Both the position numbers and the translations under genes were made by a program. From positions 2,698 to 11,025 of the forward strand of contig DMYQ01000266.1 of the NCBI GenBank assembly GCA_003482555.1: DNA of 8,328 nucleotides, read 5' to 3'. Origin of the DNA: Janthinobacterium sp. Its GTDB lineage: Bacteria; Pseudomonadota; Gammaproteobacteria; Burkholderiales; Burkholderiaceae_D. The number at the start of each line of letters is the position of its first letter. The stretch's first letter is position 1. Below, one piece after another: positions 1 through 6,914 of this stretch. The notes beneath the pieces were generated by a model. That model worked only from the letters and a program-made list of their open reading frames with translations. It did no database searches and was not told the DNA's origin.

Positions 1-2363
1 AATTCCTTGGCCACATTGTCCTTGGTGCGGCGCAGCAGGAAGGGCTTGATGCGGCGGTTCAGCAACTGCCGCCGCAGCGGGTCGTCCTGGCGCTCGATCG
101 GGTGGCGGAACTGGGTATTGAAACTTTTTTCATCGCCCAGCAGACCCGGCAACAGGAAGTGGAATTGCGACCACAGCTCCCCCAGATGATTTTCCAGCGG
201 CGTGCCGGACAGGCACAGGCGGTGCCGGGCGCGCAACAGGCCGGCGCTCTGCGCCGCCTTCGAGCGGGTGTTCTTGATGTAGTGCGACTCATCCAGAATG
301 ACCAGGTGGAAATCGTGTTCGCGCAACTTTTCCTCGTCGCGGGGCAGCAGGGCGTAGGTGGTCAGAATCAGGTCGCTGTCCGCGATGCGCTCGAACTGTT
401 GCAATCTGTCCTTGCCTTGCAGCAGCAGCACGCGCAAGTCGGGCGCGAAGCGGGCCGCCTCGTCCTGCCAGTTGCCCATCAGGCTGGTGGGCGCGATCAC
501 CAGGGCCGGCTTGTCCAGGCGGCCGGCTTCTTTTTCGATCAAGATGTGGGCCAGGGTTTGCACCGTCTTGCCCAGGCCCATGTCGTCGGCCAGGATGCCG
601 GCCAGGTCGTAATGGCGCAGGAATTGCATCCAGGCCAGGCCATCCGCCTGATAGTCGCGCAAGGTGGCCCGCAAGCCGGCCGGCGGCGCCACTTTTTGCA
701 CCGAGCCGAACTGGCTCAGCTTGCGCCCCATCTCGCGCAATTGCTCGCCGCCGCTCCAGCGCAGCTCCAGGCCGCGCGCCAATTCATCCAGGCGCGCCGC
801 GTCCAGCGTCGACATGCGCACCGAAGTCTTGATCTTGTCGCTAAAATACAGTTCGCCCAGGGTGTTCAGGATCGGCTTGACCCGCCCCCACGGCAGGGCC
901 ACGCGGGCGCCGTCGGGCAAGGTGGCCAGCATCTGGTCGGCGTCGGCGTGCGCTTCCAGCGCCTTCGGGTTGAAGTCGTTGGGGGCGTTGCGTATCAATT
1001 GCACCAGCACGGGCAGAAGCGGCACCCGGGCCTGGTTGACGACGATGCCCAGCTCCAGCTCGAACCAGGCCTTGCCGCCGTCGGTCGGCTGTTCCCGGAT
1101 AGCGGCGTACCAGTCGTCGACGGCGCTGACGTCGTAGCGGTATTTGACGGATTTTTCAACAATCCAGCCTTGCGCCTCCAGCGCGGCGATGCCGGCGCCG
1201 CTAAAACGCAGCCATTCGGCCTGGCCCGCCAGCAGCAGCGCGCCCTTCAAGCCGCTCAGCGGCGCCGCCGCCGGCTTCTTGAAGCCGCGCGCGCCCAATT
1301 CGGCCAGCGCGGCCGCTTCCGCCGCCGCGTCGCGCAAGATGATTTCCGTGACTTCGCCGATTTGCCGCACCACCCGCTGCGAGGGGTCGACCGAGACCCG
1401 TTCGCCGTCGTAGTCGAAGGACAGCACGGCGAAGTCGTGCCAGCGCTGCAGGCTGGCGTCGGCCAGCAGGGCGCTGTCGAGCACCAGCACGGGCTGCGGC
1501 CGCACGTCTTCGCGCAAGCGCTGCGGCAGTGGCAGCGGCAGCGGCATCAAGTGCTGCAAGCCGTGCGCCAGCAGCAATTGCGACATGCGCAGCTTGTCGT
1601 TCGCGTTCAGCAGCGGCGCTTGCGCCACCAGCGCCTGCAGGTCGGCCAGCGCGATGTCGGCGCCGCCCTGCTCCAGGGCCAGTTCGCCGCAGGACAAATT
1701 GTCGATATACCAGGGCGGATCGGTGGGCAACATGTAGTCGATCTGGTCGGCCGCGTGGTGCTTGGCGCCCTCGGGCGCGGCCACCTGCCAGCCCAGGCGC
1801 AGGTGCTTGCCCTCGTCGCGCCAGATCAGGCTGGCCCGCCGCAGCGCCCCGGCCTGCAGCGGATACACCAGGCCGTTGCCCACGTCGGCCCAGGAATTGG
1901 CCCACAACAGCTTGCCCTGCGCCGCCAGCATGTGCAGCAGGGCGGCGCCGATCTTGCCCTTCGGCTCGGTCGCGCTGCCAGTCTGCGAGGTCTGGCCGCT
2001 GCGCATGGCGACAAAGAAGCGCACCAGGTCTTCGTCGCCGGCCAGCAAGAAGGGCGGCGGCGCCGACAGCAGCGAAAACACTTCGCTGACCGGGGTCGCG
2101 GCGGCCACGTCGCCGTTCGCCCGCAGGCGCGCCTTGTACAGGCACAGGGCCACGTGGCGCCCGCCGCTGGTGGGCGCCAGCACGTAGATGAGGCGGTACT
2201 GGTTCAGCTTTGGGTCGGGATCGAACGCCGCCAGGTCGGCTTTCGGGTGCACGACCGCGTCCAGCCGCGACAGCCAGGCGGCGGCCGCGTATGGCAGCGG
2301 CGGCGCCGCCGTGGTGGCCGGGGCGGCCGGGGTTTCACTGATTTCGTCGCGGGTCAAATCCAT
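1..2363 (-). CDS. SNF2-family DEAD/DEAH-box helicase, 3' end beyond the window
   Basis: The reverse strand encodes at least 787 residues of a bacterial SNF2/Swi2-type ATPase, a superfamily 2 dsDNA translocase that usually remodels protein-DNA or RNA polymerase complexes. Numbering from the ATG at 2363 gives: a long N-terminal region (about 1-560) with no motif I recognise; LRDYQ at the start of the helicase core (Tyr571); motif I DDMGLGKT with the Walker lysine at 599; motif II DESH at 691-694 (the DEAH position); and motif III-type SGTPLEN at 719-725. The coding frame is open at the left edge, in the RRTK-DNVAKE segment that precedes the second RecA lobe, so motifs IV-VI are missing only because the window ends. 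An in-frame ATG at 2372 would add three residues (MRT). Neither start has a clear Shine-Dalgarno, and an in-frame TAA lies not far upstream. The gene is divergent from tex. The family call is firm; the specific role is unknown. Confidence 0.93.
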   Translation of the reverse strand, partial: MDLTRDEISETPAAPATTAAPPLPYAAAAWLSRLDAVVHPKADLAAFDPDPKLNQYRLIYVLAPTSGGRHVALCLYKARLRANGDVAAATPVSEVFSLLSAPPPFLLAGDEDLVRFFVAMRSGQTSQTGSATEPKGKIGAALLHMLAAQGKLLWANSWADVGNGLVYPLQAGALRRASLIWRDEGKHLRLGWQVAAPEGAKHHAADQIDYMLPTDPPWYIDNLSCGELALEQGGADIALADLQALVAQAPLLNANDKLRMSQLLLAHGLQHLMPLPLPLPQRLREDVRPQPVLVLDSALLADASLQRWHDFAVLSFDYDGERVSVDPSQRVVRQIGEVTEIILRDAAAEAAALAELGARGFKKPAAAPLSGLKGALLLAGQAEWLRFSGAGIAALEAQGWIVEKSVKYRYDVSAVDDWYAAIREQPTDGGKAWFELELGIVVNQARVPLLPVLVQLIRNAPNDFNPKALEAHADADQMLATLPDGARVALPWGRVKPILNTLGELYFSDKIKTSVRMSTLDAARLDELARGLELRWSGGEQLREMGRKLSQFGSVQKVAPPAGLRATLRDYQADGLAWMQFLRHYDLAGILADDMGLGKTVQTLAHILIEKEAGRLDKPALVIAPTSLMGNWQDEAARFAPDLRVLLLQGKDRLQQFERIADSDLILTTYALLPRDEEKLREHDFHLVILDESHYIKNTRSKAAQSAGLLRARHRLCLSGTPLENHLGELWSQFHFLLPGLLGDEKSFNTQFRHPIERQDDPLRRQLLNRRIKPFLLRRTKDNVAKE

Positions 2364-2546
2364 TGTTCGCATTAGTTTCAAAAGCAATAGCTGTATCGTT
2401 AACAGGCAATATTATCCGCCATTGCCGGCATCGTGGTTTATTCAATATCATGATTTGGCGCAACGCACAGTCCATTTGCCCTGTCAAGACTGGCGCAATC
2501 GCGCCGATTGGGTATCATTCCAGGCTTGATCGCTTTGGAACAGACC
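2364..2546. promoter_or_regulatory. Divergent intergenic region between SNF2 helicase gene and tex
   Basis: This gene-free stretch of about 180 bases must hold promoters for two divergent genes and is visibly richer in A+T than its neighbours, especially 2370-2460. For tex, TATCAT at 2513-2518 is a plausible -10 box, but no good -35 sits at the right distance. A short inverted repeat GGCGC-AATC-GCGCC occurs at 2492-2505, just upstream of that box. No convincing minus-strand promoter boxes could be assigned. Confidence 0.45.
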
Positions 2547-4895
2547 ATGCTGCCCTCTATTGAACAACGTCTTGCCCTTGAACTTGTCGCCAAACCGATA
2601 CAGGTCGCCGCCGCCATCGCCCTGCTCGACGAAGGCGCCACGGTGCCCTTCATCGCCCGTTACCGCAAGGAAGCGACCGGCGGCCTGGACGACATTCAGC
2701 TGCGCCTGCTGGAAGAGCGCTTGCGCTATTTGCGCGAGCTGGAAGACAGGCGCGCCGCCATCGTCGCCTCGATCACCGAGCAAAACAAGATGACGCCGGA
2801 ATTGCTGAACGCCGTCATGCACGCCGAGGACAAGACCCGGCTGGAAGACTTGTACCTGCCGTACAAGCAAAAGCGCCGCACCAAGGCGCAGATCGCGATC
2901 GAAGCGGGCCTGGCGCCGCTGGCCGAGGGCTTGCTGTCCGATCCCGAGCAACATCCAGAGACGGAAGCGGCCAAGTATTTGCGTGTAGCGTTCACCACCA
3001 GCGACGGCAACAACGCCGGCGTGGCCGACACCAAGGCGGCCCTGGACGGCGCCCGCCAGATCCTGATGGAACGCTTCGCCGAAGACGCCACCCTGCTGCA
3101 GGCCCTGCGCGAATACGTGCTCGACCACGGCATCGTGGAATCCAAGGTGGTCGAGGGCAAGCAGGACGAGGGCGAGAAATTCGCCGACTATTTCGACTAC
3201 TCCGAGACTATCAACACCGTACCCTCACACCGCGCGCTGGCCCTGTTGCGCGGCCGCCGCGAGCAAATCCTCGACGTCGCGCTACGCCTCGACACGGAAG
3301 CGGAAAAGCCGAAGTGGGATGCGCCGCACAATCCCTGCGAAGGCCGCATCGCCGCCCGTTTCGGCATCAAGAACCAGGGCCGTCCGGCCGACAAGTGGCT
3401 GGCCGACACGGCGCGCTGGACTTGGCGCGTGAAAAGCTTCATGCACCTGGAAACCGAACTGATGGGCGCCTTGCGCGAACGCTCCGAACTGGACGCCATC
3501 AATGTCTTCGCCACCAATCTGAAGGCGCTGCTGCTGGCCGCGCCGGCCGGCCAGCGCGCCACCATGGGCCTCGATCCCGGTTTGCGCACGGGCGTCAAGG
3601 TGGCCGTCGTGGACGCCACCGGCAAGGTGGTGGATACGGCCGTGATTTATCCGCACCAGCCGAAAAACGACTGGGACGGCTCGCTGCACACCCTGGGCCG
3701 CCTGGCCGCCAAGCATAATGTGTCGCTCATTTCAATCGGCAACGGCACCGCCTCGCGTGAAACCGACAAGCTGGCGCAAGACTTGATCAAGCAGCACCCG
3801 GATCAAAAGATGACCAAGATCGTCGTCTCGGAAGCGGGCGCGTCGGTGTACTCGGCTTCCGAATTCGCTTCCCGCGAATTGCCCGACATGGATGTGTCGC
3901 TGCGCGGCGCCGTCTCGATCGCGCGCCGCCTGCAAGATCCGCTCGCCGAGTTGGTCAAGATCGACCCGAAATCGATAGGCGTGGGCCAGTATCAGCACGA
4001 CGTCGGTCAGACCCAGCTGGCGCGTTCGCTCGACGCCGTCGTCGAGGATTGCGTGAACGCCGTCGGCGTCGACGTCAACACGGCTTCGGCGCCGCTGCTT
4101 GCGCGCGTCTCCGGCCTGTCCGCGGGCGTGGCGCAAAGCATCGTCACTTACCGCGACCAGAAGGGCGCCTTCGCCTCGCGCGCGGCCCTGAAAGCGGTGC
4201 CGCGCCTGGGCGACAAGACCTTCGAGCAAGCGGCCGGCTTCTTGCGCGTGGTGGGCGGCGAAAATCCCCTGGACGCTTCGGCCGTGCATCCGGAATCGTA
4301 TCCGCTGGTGGAAAAGATCCTGACCGATATCAAAAAAGACATCAAGGCCGTCATCGGCGAGAGCGCGCTGCTGAAATCGCTGAACCCGGCCAAGTACGCC
4401 GACGAGAAATTCGGCGTGCCGACCATTACCGATATCTTGAAGGAACTGGAAAAGCCGGGCCGCGACCCGCGTCCCGAATTCAGCACGGCTACCTTCAAGG
4501 AAGGCGTCGAAGAAATCCGCGATTTGCGTCCGGACATGATTTTGGAAGGTGTCGTCACCAACGTGGCCGCCTTCGGCGCCTTCGTCGACATCGGCGTGCA
4601 TCAGGACGGTCTGGTGCACATCTCGGCCCTGTCGAACACCTTCGTCAAGGATCCGCACACGGTGGTCAAGGCGGGCCAGGTGGTGCGCGTGAAAGTGCTG
4701 GAAATCGATGAAAAGCGCAAGCGCATCGCCCTCACCATGCGCTTGACGGACAGCGCGCCGCAAGCGGGCGCCAAGCCGGAACAGCGCGGCGACCGCAACG
4801 ACCGCAAGCACCTGGCCCAGCATCAGCAGCAGCAAAGCCGGACCCCGGAAGCGGCCGGCAGCATGGCGGCCGCCTTCGCCAAGCTGCGCGGCTAA
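2547..4895 (+). CDS. tex: Tex, S1-domain transcription accessory / RNA-binding protein
   Basis: Encodes 782 residues, close to the usual 770-790 of the Tex family. Tex proteins bind nucleic acid, act on transcription and are widely conserved in bacteria; in several pathogens they affect toxin gene expression or fitness. Visible domains in order: an N-terminal helical Tex_N region with ALLDEGATVPFIARYRKEAT; a YqgF/RNase H-like domain beginning at MGLDPGLRTGVK (about residue 340); the family signature VEDCVNAVGVDVNTAS followed by a helix-hairpin-helix region (about 500-570); and an S1 domain from GVVTNVAAFGAFVDIGVHQDG to KRIALTMR (about 665-735). The tail ends in the MAAAFAKL type typical of Tex, after a Gln-rich linker. 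I chose the ATG at 2547 (MLPSIEQRLA) because this matches the usual Tex N-terminus. A start at 2508 would add 13 residues overlapping the likely promoter. A weak GGAA precedes the chosen start. Confidence 0.97.
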   Translation: MLPSIEQRLALELVAKPIQVAAAIALLDEGATVPFIARYRKEATGGLDDIQLRLLEERLRYLRELEDRRAAIVASITEQNKMTPELLNAVMHAEDKTRLEDLYLPYKQKRRTKAQIAIEAGLAPLAEGLLSDPEQHPETEAAKYLRVAFTTSDGNNAGVADTKAALDGARQILMERFAEDATLLQALREYVLDHGIVESKVVEGKQDEGEKFADYFDYSETINTVPSHRALALLRGRREQILDVALRLDTEAEKPKWDAPHNPCEGRIAARFGIKNQGRPADKWLADTARWTWRVKSFMHLETELMGALRERSELDAINVFATNLKALLLAAPAGQRATMGLDPGLRTGVKVAVVDATGKVVDTAVIYPHQPKNDWDGSLHTLGRLAAKHNVSLISIGNGTASRETDKLAQDLIKQHPDQKMTKIVVSEAGASVYSASEFASRELPDMDVSLRGAVSIARRLQDPLAELVKIDPKSIGVGQYQHDVGQTQLARSLDAVVEDCVNAVGVDVNTASAPLLARVSGLSAGVAQSIVTYRDQKGAFASRAALKAVPRLGDKTFEQAAGFLRVVGGENPLDASAVHPESYPLVEKILTDIKKDIKAVIGESALLKSLNPAKYADEKFGVPTITDILKELEKPGRDPRPEFSTATFKEGVEEIRDLRPDMILEGVVTNVAAFGAFVDIGVHQDGLVHISALSNTFVKDPHTVVKAGQVVRVKVLEIDEKRKRIALTMRLTDSAPQAGAKPEQRGDRNDRKHLAQHQQQQSRTPEAAGSMAAAFAKLRG

Positions 4896-4907
4896 GGCCC
4901 GGGTTCG

Positions 4908-4943
4908 GCGGCCCCGGCGCCGAGATCGGCGAGCCGGGGCCGC
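4908..4943. terminator. GC-rich inverted repeat downstream of tex
   Basis: GCGGCCCCGGC (4908-4918) and GCCGGGGCCGC (4933-4943) are perfect 11-base complements. They begin 12 bases after the tex stop, and the spacer can itself pair (GCCG-AGAT-CGGC). The hairpin would be very stable, but no T-run follows on either strand. It may therefore be a 3'-end-protecting or pause hairpin, or a terminator that works without a classical U-tract, rather than a standard intrinsic terminator. Confidence 0.5.
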
Positions 4944-4992
4944 TTGAAAGTGTTGCAAAACCGGACTACGGGCCGGCGCTCCCGCCTTTAAT

Positions 4993-5025
4993 CGGGCGCC
5001 GCCGCACCGGCGCTCCCGTTTTCTT
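4993..5025 (+). terminator. Probable intrinsic terminator with T-tract between tex and grxD
   Basis: CGGGCGCCG (4993-5001) pairs with CGGCG-CT-CCCG (5008-5018) as a 9-bp stem with a two-base bulge and a short loop, followed directly by TTTTCTT (5019-5025). This is the expected form of a rho-independent terminator and most simply ends the tex transcript. The upstream copy of the 3' arm (CCGGCGCTCCCG at 4973-4984) can pair with the same 5' arm instead, so the stem has a mutually exclusive alternative. Confidence 0.6.
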
Positions 5026-5030
5026 ATAAA
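5025..5030 (+). promoter_or_regulatory. Candidate -10 box for grxD-ubiX
   Basis: TATAAA lies 39 bases before the grxD start codon, at the end of the terminator T-tract and in the most A+T-rich part of this intergenic region. The matching -35 position (around 5002-5007) is GC-rich and has no recognisable TTGACA. The promoter is therefore only a suggestion, supported mainly by the need for grxD transcription after the preceding terminator. Confidence 0.35.
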
Positions 5031-5069
5031 ATGTCGTCATCTAATTTATTTTTCACACACGAGGCAGCC

Positions 5070-5381
5070 ATGAGCGACGTACAAACCTGGATCAAAGAAA
5101 CCGTAACGGGCGCACCCGTCGTGCTGTTCATGAAGGGCACGGCACAGTTTCCGCAATGCGGCTTTTCCGGTCGCGCCATCCAGATCCTGAAAGCCTGCGG
5201 CGTCGATAACATCGCCACCGTGAACGTGCTGGACGACCCTGAAGTACGCCAGGGCATCAAGGAATTCTCGAACTGGCCGACCATTCCCCAGCTCTACGTC
5301 AAGGGCGAATTCATCGGCGGTTCCGATATCATGAATGAAATGTTTGAATCCGGCGAGCTGAAGACCTTGCTGGATGCCTGA
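5070..5381 (+). CDS. grxD: Monothiol glutaredoxin, Grx4/GrxD type
   Basis: Encodes 103 residues, close to the 105-115 usual for single-domain CGFS glutaredoxins. These proteins bind and transfer a [2Fe-2S] cluster with glutathione in the cytoplasm, often with BolA-type partners. The active site is Cys30 in QCGFS, preceded by FMKGT (Lys22, expected to contact glutathione). WPTIPQLY at 69-76 carries the cis-proline loop and GGSDI at 83-87 the glutathione-binding turn. The start at 5070 (MSDVQTWIKE) has the good Shine-Dalgarno GAGG at 5061-5064. An upstream in-frame ATG at 5031 would add 13 residues but lies next to the probable -10 box. The last 8 bases overlap ubiX, so the two genes are very probably one transcript with translational coupling. 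Confidence 0.97.
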   Translation: MSDVQTWIKETVTGAPVVLFMKGTAQFPQCGFSGRAIQILKACGVDNIATVNVLDDPEVRQGIKEFSNWPTIPQLYVKGEFIGGSDIMNEMFESGELKTLLDA

Positions 5382-5973
5382 TCGGCAAAAACGGCTGATC
5401 ATCGCCATCACGGGCGCCACCGGCGCCGTGTATGGCGTGCGGCTGTTGCAGCAACTGGGCGTCACCCCCGGCGTCGAAACCCATCTGATCCTGTCCGACG
5501 CGGCCGTGCTGACCCTGCACCAAGAAACCGGCTTGCAGCGCAAGCAAGTCGAGGCGCTGGCCGATGTGGCGCACAAATTGCGCGATGTCGGCGCCACCAT
5601 CGCCAGCGGTTCCTTCCAGTCCGACGGCATGATCGTCGCGCCCTGCTCGATGAAGACGCTGGCCTCGGTCGCCCACGGCTTGTCCGACAACCTGATCGCG
5701 CGCGCCGCGGACGTGGTCTTGAAAGAGCGCCGCCGCCTGGTGCTGATGGTGCGCGAAACGCCGTTCAACCTGGCACACTTGCGCAACATGACGTCCGTCA
5801 CCGAAATGGGCGGCATCATCTTCCCGCCGCTGCCGAGCTTTTACCACCAGCCGCAAAGCATCGCCGAAATGGTCGACCACACGGTGGGCCGGGTCATCGA
5901 CCTGTTCGGCATCGAGCACGCGCTGGCGCCGCGCTGGGCCGGCTTGAAAGCGGCACCCGGGTCGGCCGGCTGA
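5374..5973 (+). CDS. ubiX: Flavin prenyltransferase UbiX
   Basis: Encodes 199 residues, matching the usual UbiX/Pad1 length of about 190-210. UbiX joins a dimethylallyl unit to FMN, making the prenylated flavin cofactor that UbiD needs to decarboxylate the ubiquinone precursor. Visible family features: ITGATGAVYG at 12-21 (N-terminal Rossmann-like flavin-binding loop); ASGSF at 77-81; APCSMKTLA at 89-97; the RRLVLMVRETPFN segment at 120-132 with LRNM; and the PPLPSFY stretch at 151-157. The ATG at 5374 lies inside the end of grxD, with no strong Shine-Dalgarno of its own, which fits coupled translation. The neighbour grxD is also found beside ubiX in other betaproteobacteria, as I recall. I see no clear intrinsic terminator after the stop. 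Confidence 0.97.
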   Translation: MPDRQKRLIIAITGATGAVYGVRLLQQLGVTPGVETHLILSDAAVLTLHQETGLQRKQVEALADVAHKLRDVGATIASGSFQSDGMIVAPCSMKTLASVAHGLSDNLIARAADVVLKERRRLVLMVRETPFNLAHLRNMTSVTEMGGIIFPPLPSFYHQPQSIAEMVDHTVGRVIDLFGIEHALAPRWAGLKAAPGSAG

Positions 5974-6058
5974 GCGCTCACAACCCAGTGGCCGCTCGCG
6001 CGTCCCCGCTCCTGCGCCCTATGTACCCCTCCCCAATAGTGTGACCCCACTGCGTTCC

Positions 6059-6229
6059 TCAACGCTTCTCGAACTGCTCCCCGGCGGCATGCTTCAAATC
6101 CCTGGCTTCCTCCACCATCCTGCGCTGGGCGATGCGCTTGCGCATCACTTCGGCGTGCTTCGCGGCAGTCATCGGCGGCACCGTCATCAAGTCTTTTAGC
6201 TGCGCGGTATTGCTGTAATTACTTTTCAT
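6059..6229 (-). CDS. Small charged hypothetical protein (56 residues)
   Basis: The reverse strand has an ORF of 56 codons from ATG at 6229 to TGA at 6059-6061; a TTG at 6241 would add four residues. The product starts MKSNYSNTAQLKDLM and continues into a strongly basic/acidic, probably helical segment with KRIAQRRMVEEARDLKH near the C-terminus. It has no signal peptide, membrane segment or cysteine. I do not recognise a family. Support for its being real: a coherent charged composition, a convergent position after ubiX, and an upstream region of its own that contains two palindromes related to the one in front of the neighbouring XRE regulator gene. Against: it is short and lacks a clear Shine-Dalgarno. 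It may be controlled by that regulator, but this is inference. Confidence 0.6.
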   Translation of the reverse strand: MKSNYSNTAQLKDLMTVPPMTAAKHAEVMRKRIAQRRMVEEARDLKHAAGEQFEKR

Positions 6230-6318
6230 AAGAGGGCTCAAATGCTTGACTCCGTAGTAAATATGGCAAGGCAGGGCCGCCCCTAGCTAAAACTCATCCG
6301 ATTATGAGCCATTATTTG

Positions 6319-6342
6319 AATTCATGTATTTCAACATGAATT
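6319..6342. promoter_or_regulatory. Palindrome O1, candidate XRE regulator operator
   Basis: AATTCATGT (6319-6327) and ACATGAATT (6334-6342) are perfect 9-base complements around the 6-base spacer ATTTCA. The inner core TCATG...CATGA is shared with the palindrome in front of the XRE regulator gene (6915-6934). It lies about 90-113 bases upstream of the small gene's ATG on the minus strand. The operator function is inferred from this sharing; the spacer differs from that of the other copies. Confidence 0.5.
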
Positions 6343-6394
6343 TACTCATGGAAATATTGCGATAACGCAGAACAACGACTTATTCTGCGCCGAA

Positions 6395-6413
6395 TTCATG
6401 TAGGAAGCATGAC
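6395..6413. promoter_or_regulatory. Palindrome O2, weaker candidate operator
   Basis: TCATG (6396-6400) and CATGA (6408-6412) form a 5-bp inverted repeat with a 7-base spacer. Its left side, GAATTCATGTA, is identical to the left side of O1. It is the least symmetric of the three related palindromes and would be a secondary site if the regulator binds here. Confidence 0.3.
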
Positions 6414-6435
6414 TTGGCGCAATCGGGACAGTGTC

Positions 6436-6468
6436 AAAAACGGCTATTGTCCACCTTTCAATATCGCC
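6436..6468 (-). terminator. Probable intrinsic terminator of the XRE regulator gene
   Basis: Read on the minus strand, GGC-GA-TATTG (6468-6459) pairs with CAATAGCC (6449-6442) around a 9-base loop, with a two-base bulge in the 5' arm. It is followed by G and TTTTT (6440-6436). The hairpin begins about 28 bases after the regulator's stop codon. It would separate the regulator transcript from the small gene downstream, implying that the small gene has its own promoter. Confidence 0.5.
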
Positions 6469-6496
6469 GCTTCCATCCCCGCAATGGCCAAAATTG

Positions 6497-6904
6497 TTAC
6501 TTTTGGTAGTTCACGCGCACCAGCATGCGGATGAATTCTCGGGCGATCTGCCGATGATGTTCATCTAATCTTTGCAAATCTGCAATTAATTTTACGTCGG
6601 CCGACTCAAACCGCGACAGCGCATTCGGCGATTCGCCGGCCGGAGCGCTCGCTTCCGGGCCGCCAAAACGCAGCCATTCGGCCGGTACGCCGAGCCACTG
6701 CGCGATCATGCGCAACTTTTCTTGGGTGGGTATGGCCTCGCCCACCAGCCATTTCCGTGCGGCATGTACCGTAATCGGGCGCCCGTCGAAGCGGATATTG
6801 AATTCCCGGGCCAATCTGGTGGGGCTGTCCGGGGAGTAGTGGGCGTTCTTGAGGGCCAGCTGGAGGCGCTGGCTAAAGCTTTCGCGTTCAATGGAAGAAT
6901 TCAT
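6497..6904 (-). CDS. XRE/phage-repressor-like HTH transcriptional regulator
   Basis: Encodes 135 residues. Residues about 10-78 form a helix-turn-helix domain of the lambda-repressor/XRE kind: FSQRLQLALKNA as helix 1, LAREFNIRF as the scaffold helix, TVHAARKWLVGEAIP as the putative recognition helix and turn, and a closing helix EKLRMIAQWLGVPAEWLRFG. A short Pro/Ala/Ser-rich linker (82-98) leads to a C-terminal helical segment (about 100-131, ADVKLIADLQRLDEHHRQIAREFI) that may mediate dimerisation. There is no peptidase-like or sensory domain, so it is a small one-domain repressor type often associated with mobile or accessory DNA. ATG 6904 lacks a Shine-Dalgarno. A perfect palindrome sits 10 bases upstream of the start, which suggests autoregulation. 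The family call is firm; the exact target set is not known. Confidence 0.87.
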   Translation of the reverse strand: MNSSIERESFSQRLQLALKNAHYSPDSPTRLAREFNIRFDGRPITVHAARKWLVGEAIPTQEKLRMIAQWLGVPAEWLRFGGPEASAPAGESPNALSRFESADVKLIADLQRLDEHHRQIAREFIRMLVRVNYQK

Positions 6905-6914
6905 AGCGGCACTA

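Larger units (their letters stand above)
6230..6435. promoter_or_regulatory. Upstream region of the small gene, with palindromes
   Basis: About 200 bases without a gene, distinctly richer in A+T than the flanking genes. It holds two TCATG...CATGA palindromes (listed separately), a third isolated CATG at 6347-6350, and a 7-bp inverted repeat CGCAGAA...TTCTGCG at 6366-6389 with a 10-base loop. Near the small gene, on the minus strand, CTCAT-N6-ATGAG (6293-6308) is followed by TTTT and could be a weak stem-loop. No clear -35/-10 pair could be assigned for the small gene. Confidence 0.4.

Noticed and set aside
102..2375. 757-residue plus-strand open frame opposite the SNF2 helicase gene
   Set aside because: Its translation is a Gln/Arg/Ala-rich, low-complexity shadow of the GC-rich opposite strand, while the minus strand carries ordered helicase motifs. 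The long frame is a codon-bias artefact.
3732..4958. 408-residue minus-strand open frame opposite tex
   Set aside because: It has the His/Arg/Gln-rich composition of an antisense shadow and runs past the tex stop through the GC hairpin. Tex domains are clear on the plus strand.
5031..5069. In-frame upstream start for grxD at 5031
   Set aside because: It would add 13 residues not expected in the family and directly abuts the probable -10 box; the start at 5070 has a proper GAGG ribosome binding site.
5971..5980. Perfect palindrome TGAGCGCTCA at the ubiX stop codon
   Set aside because: It has no loop for a hairpin and no T-tract, is short, and overlaps coding sequence; chance is sufficient in GC-rich DNA.
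6366..6389. CGCAGAA...TTCTGCG inverted repeat as a terminator or small RNA
   Set aside because: It has seven base pairs with a 10-base loop, and no T-run follows on either strand. No promoter for a small RNA could be assigned, so it is mentioned only in the description of the region.
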